A DNA stretch of 7,368 nucleotides from an uncultured Chloroflexota bacterium (GTDB taxonomy: Bacteria > Chloroflexota > Anaerolineae > Promineifilales > Promineifilaceae). The stretch covers positions 1-7,368 of the forward strand of contig CALFEW010000253.1 of assembly GCA_937958365.1 (NCBI GenBank). Reading direction: 5' to 3'. Below the pieces are notes generated by a model that was given only the letters and a program-made list of their open reading frames with translations, was not told the origin of the DNA and made no database searches. The first letter of the stretch is position 1; every line of letters starts with the position of its first letter. A program made the translations under genes and the position numbers. Shown in pieces: positions 5,096-7,368 of the stretch.

Positions 5096-7315
5096 ATGAC
5101 CCGCAAACCCACCACCACGACTCGCCCCCCCAAAAAGGAACCGACGCCACCCCCGCCCACCTGGGATGAAAGGTTCATCAATGGCCTGATCCCCTGGCGC
5201 GTGGAAATAGCCGCGTTGGCGTTGTTTGCGTTCGCCATGATCACGCTGTTGGCGCTGCCCGGTTTAACGGAAGCCGGCTGGCTGACGTGGTGGACGAGCC
5301 TGCTGCGCCAGGTGTTTGGCTGGGGCGCATACCCCCTATTTTTCATTCTGGCGGCGGTGGGGTTGCACGTATCCATTCGCAAGGTCAAACGGCCGTATCA
5401 ATTCCGCGCTTCCCAGGTCATTGGGCTGGAACTGCTGCTGATGACGGCCCTCCCCCTCAGCCACCTGCTCACCAACGCCACCCTCGCCGACGCCTATCGC
5501 GGCCTGGGTGGCGGCCTGGTTGGCTGGGCTTTGTCGGAACCGCTGCTGGAGATGATCGGCCCTTTTCTGACGGGCATCCTTTATGCTATTTTGCTGATTT
5601 GGGGCTTCGCGCTGCTGGTCAATTATGGCTGGCTGGACATGATAGAAACCCTCAACCGCCTGACCATCCGCCTGCGCCGCTGGGCGGCCAGGATTGCCCC
5701 GCCGGCGCCGGCCGTCCCTGTGCGTCCCGTGACCGTTGAACGAGAAACGGCCGTGCCCCCACCCCAATCTCGCCTCACCAACCCCAACGACCTGATCATC
5801 ATCGAAGATTCCGCGCCCCAGGAAGAAGGGCTGGACTGGCAGCGCCGCGACAAACGCCTACCGGCCATCACCCTCCTTGAAGAAGGCGCACCGACAGCCA
5901 TGTCCCCCGGCGAAATTGACGAAAAGAAGCGCATCATCGAAGAAACCCTGGCCGATTTCCAGATTCCGGCCACCGTCACGGAAATCCGGCGCGGCCCGGC
6001 CATCACCCAGTTTGGCGTCGAGCCGGGTTACGTGGAACGCCTCGGCCCGGAAGGCGACGTGAAACAGCAAAAAATCCGCATCGGCCAGATCGCTTCGCTG
6101 CGCCGTGACCTGGCCCTGGCGCTGGCCGTCACCCGGCTGCGCATTGAAGCGCCGGTCCCCGGCCGCGGCGTCGTCGGCATCGAAGTGCCCAATGCCGAAA
6201 CCAGCATCGTACGTCTGCGCGCCATCCTGGAAGCCGACGCCTTCGCCAAAATCAAAAGTCCGCTGGGCGTCGCTCTGGGCCAGGACGTGTCGGGCGCGCC
6301 GCTGGCCATAGACCTGGCAAATATGCCCCACCTGCTGATCGCCGGGACCACCGGTTCCGGTAAATCGGTGTGCATCAACGCCTTCATCTCCTGTCTGGTA
6401 TTCAACAATTCACCAGAACGGCTGAACCTGATCATGATTGATCCCAAGAAAGTGGAACTCATCCGCTTTAACGGCCTGCCGCATCTGATCGGCAGAGTGG
6501 AGGTGGAGGCAGACCGGGCGGTGGGCGTGCTGCGCTGGCTGACGGCCGAAATGGACCGTCGTTATGAGATGTTTACGATGGTGGGAGCGCGCAATTTGAG
6601 CGGTTACAATCACAAAGTAGCCCGCCACCAAACGCTGAAGAAGCTGCCCTACCTGGCGGTTTTCATTGATGAACTGGCCGACTTGATGCACATGTACCCC
6701 GGCGACGTGGAGCGCACGTTGTGCCGCCTGGCGCAAATGGCGCGAGCGACGGGGATTCATTTGATTGTGGCAACGCAACGGCCGTCTACCGACGTCATCA
6801 CCGGCCTCATCAAAGCCAACTTCCCGGCCCGCCTCTCCTTCTCTGTAGCCTCCGGCGTAGATTCCCGCGTTATTTTAGACAGCGTAGGCGCGGAACAGCT
6901 ACTGGGCAAGGGTGACTTGCTCTTCCAGGCTCCCGACGCCGCCGCGCCGGTGCGCGTGCAAGGCGTTTTTGTCAGCGACAACGAGATTGAGCGCATCGTC
7001 AACCACTGGCACGTCACCCTGCCCGACTTTGAACCCATCCCTACACCCTGGGAGACGCTCATCGCCAAACACGCCCTGCTGGACGAAACAGACCAATTGC
7101 TGGAGCAAGCCATCGAAATTGCCCAAAAGCAAGACACCATTTCCAGTTCGATGTTACAGCGCCGACTGCGCATCGGCTATCCGCGCGCCGCACGCATCAT
7201 GGAACACCTTTACGAAATGGGCCTGGTGGAAGACCCGCAAACGGGCGGCAAAACCCGCAAAAGCCTGGTGGAAGAAGGCGACAATCCCCTGGATGAAATC
7301 CTCTCTGACTCTTAG
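5096..7315 (+). CDS. ftsK: DNA translocase FtsK/SpoIIIE
   Basis: This 739-residue membrane-anchored hexameric ATPase pumps DNA through the closing septum and helps resolve chromosomes. A basic, Pro/Thr-rich cytoplasmic tail (1-30) leads into four membrane helices (about 33-57, 68-92, 106-127, 153-177). A short linker (about 190-250) precedes the alpha/beta motor, which has Walker A GTTGSGKS (417-424), DPKKVEL (449-455), Walker B LAVFIDELADL (520-530) and the conserved VATQRPSTDVITGLIKANFP (559-578). The winged-helix gamma domain that reads polar DNA motifs is at about 667-717 (SSSMLQRRLRIGYPRAARIM). The length fits the SpoIIIE-type family. An in-frame TTG at 5042 would add 18 residues encoded by the tandem heptamers, so I prefer the ATG at 5096; TATACT (5053-5058) may be a -10 box that also excludes the TTG. 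No Shine-Dalgarno sequence is seen. All motor motifs are intact. Confidence 0.95.
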   Translation: MTRKPTTTTRPPKKEPTPPPPTWDERFINGLIPWRVEIAALALFAFAMITLLALPGLTEAGWLTWWTSLLRQVFGWGAYPLFFILAAVGLHVSIRKVKRPYQFRASQVIGLELLLMTALPLSHLLTNATLADAYRGLGGGLVGWALSEPLLEMIGPFLTGILYAILLIWGFALLVNYGWLDMIETLNRLTIRLRRWAARIAPPAPAVPVRPVTVERETAVPPPQSRLTNPNDLIIIEDSAPQEEGLDWQRRDKRLPAITLLEEGAPTAMSPGEIDEKKRIIEETLADFQIPATVTEIRRGPAITQFGVEPGYVERLGPEGDVKQQKIRIGQIASLRRDLALALAVTRLRIEAPVPGRGVVGIEVPNAETSIVRLRAILEADAFAKIKSPLGVALGQDVSGAPLAIDLANMPHLLIAGTTGSGKSVCINAFISCLVFNNSPERLNLIMIDPKKVELIRFNGLPHLIGRVEVEADRAVGVLRWLTAEMDRRYEMFTMVGARNLSGYNHKVARHQTLKKLPYLAVFIDELADLMHMYPGDVERTLCRLAQMARATGIHLIVATQRPSTDVITGLIKANFPARLSFSVASGVDSRVILDSVGAEQLLGKGDLLFQAPDAAAPVRVQGVFVSDNEIERIVNHWHVTLPDFEPIPTPWETLIAKHALLDETDQLLEQAIEIAQKQDTISSSMLQRRLRIGYPRAARIMEHLYEMGLVEDPQTGGKTRKSLVEEGDNPLDEILSDS

Positions 7316-7368
7316 GGTCCGTAAAAATATAACTTCCCGCACCTGTTAATTAGGATGTGGATTGAACC

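Larger units (their letters stand above)
103..6785. repeat. Dispersed iterated palindrome ACGGCCGT, 15 exact copies
   Basis: Exact copies start at 103, 690, 790, 1111, 1521, 2013, 3037, 3181, 3364, 3782, 4139, 4928, 5389, 5747 and 6778. Seven-of-eight matches start at 1270, 1868, 3314, 4729, 5708 and 6542. All exact copies lie inside coding sequence of five genes. The span given here is only the range over which they are scattered. Many have a further A before them (AACGGCCGT). Confidence 0.9.

Noticed and set aside
103..6785. ACGGCCGT as the polar sequence (KOPS/SRS) that directs FtsK
   Set aside because: The octamer is palindromic and so cannot give the translocase a direction. I saw no GGGNAGGG or GAGMAGGG words near ftsK.
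7355..7368. Possible start (ATG TGG ATT GAA) of a further gene after ftsK
   Set aside because: Only 14 bases remain before the window ends, which is too little to support a gene.

Overview
This window looks like ordinary chromosomal (core-genome) sequence from a GC-rich bacterium. My best guess is a member of the Chloroflexota (Anaerolineae-like). The guess rests on a SpoIIIE/FtsK-type translocase with an unusual insert in its beta region, a stand-alone class I biotin ligase, a three-domain S1 protein and the general intergenic style. It is an inference, not a proof. I see no phage, insertion sequence, CRISPR array, tRNA or rRNA.

Layout from left to right: (1) a 12-TM major facilitator transporter on the + strand, convergent with (2) an EcsC/DUF697-like protein on the - strand; (3) a 291-bp AT-richer intergenic stretch with bulged stem-loop potential and no convincing gene; (4) a small acidic protein with one C-terminal membrane segment (-), preceded by a tandem pair of 20-bp repeats and a candidate promoter; (5) a strong hairpin and then birA (biotin-protein ligase, -); (6) a compact divergent promoter region with a consensus TTGACA-N16-TATAAT promoter firing right and a perfect TATAAT firing left, both centred on one palindrome; (7) a three-S1-domain RNA-binding protein (+); (8) ftsK/spoIIIE (+), whose start codon is preceded by four tandem heptamers instead of a Shine-Dalgarno sequence.

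The genes do not form one pathway. BirA attaches biotin to acetyl-CoA carboxylase or a related carboxylase. The S1 protein probably acts in translation or mRNA handling. FtsK pumps DNA at the division septum. The transporter, the EcsC-like protein and the small membrane protein have no assignable substrate or partner.

The most interesting signal is not a gene. The palindromic octamer ACGGCCGT occurs 15 times in 7.4 kb, roughly a hundred times more than chance. It sits in five genes on both strands and in all three reading frames, so codon or protein constraint cannot explain it. It resembles the highly iterated palindrome HIP1 of cyanobacteria but has a different sequence. Two short heptamer tandem arrays in intergenic or start-codon positions add to the resemblance with cyanobacterial repeat families.
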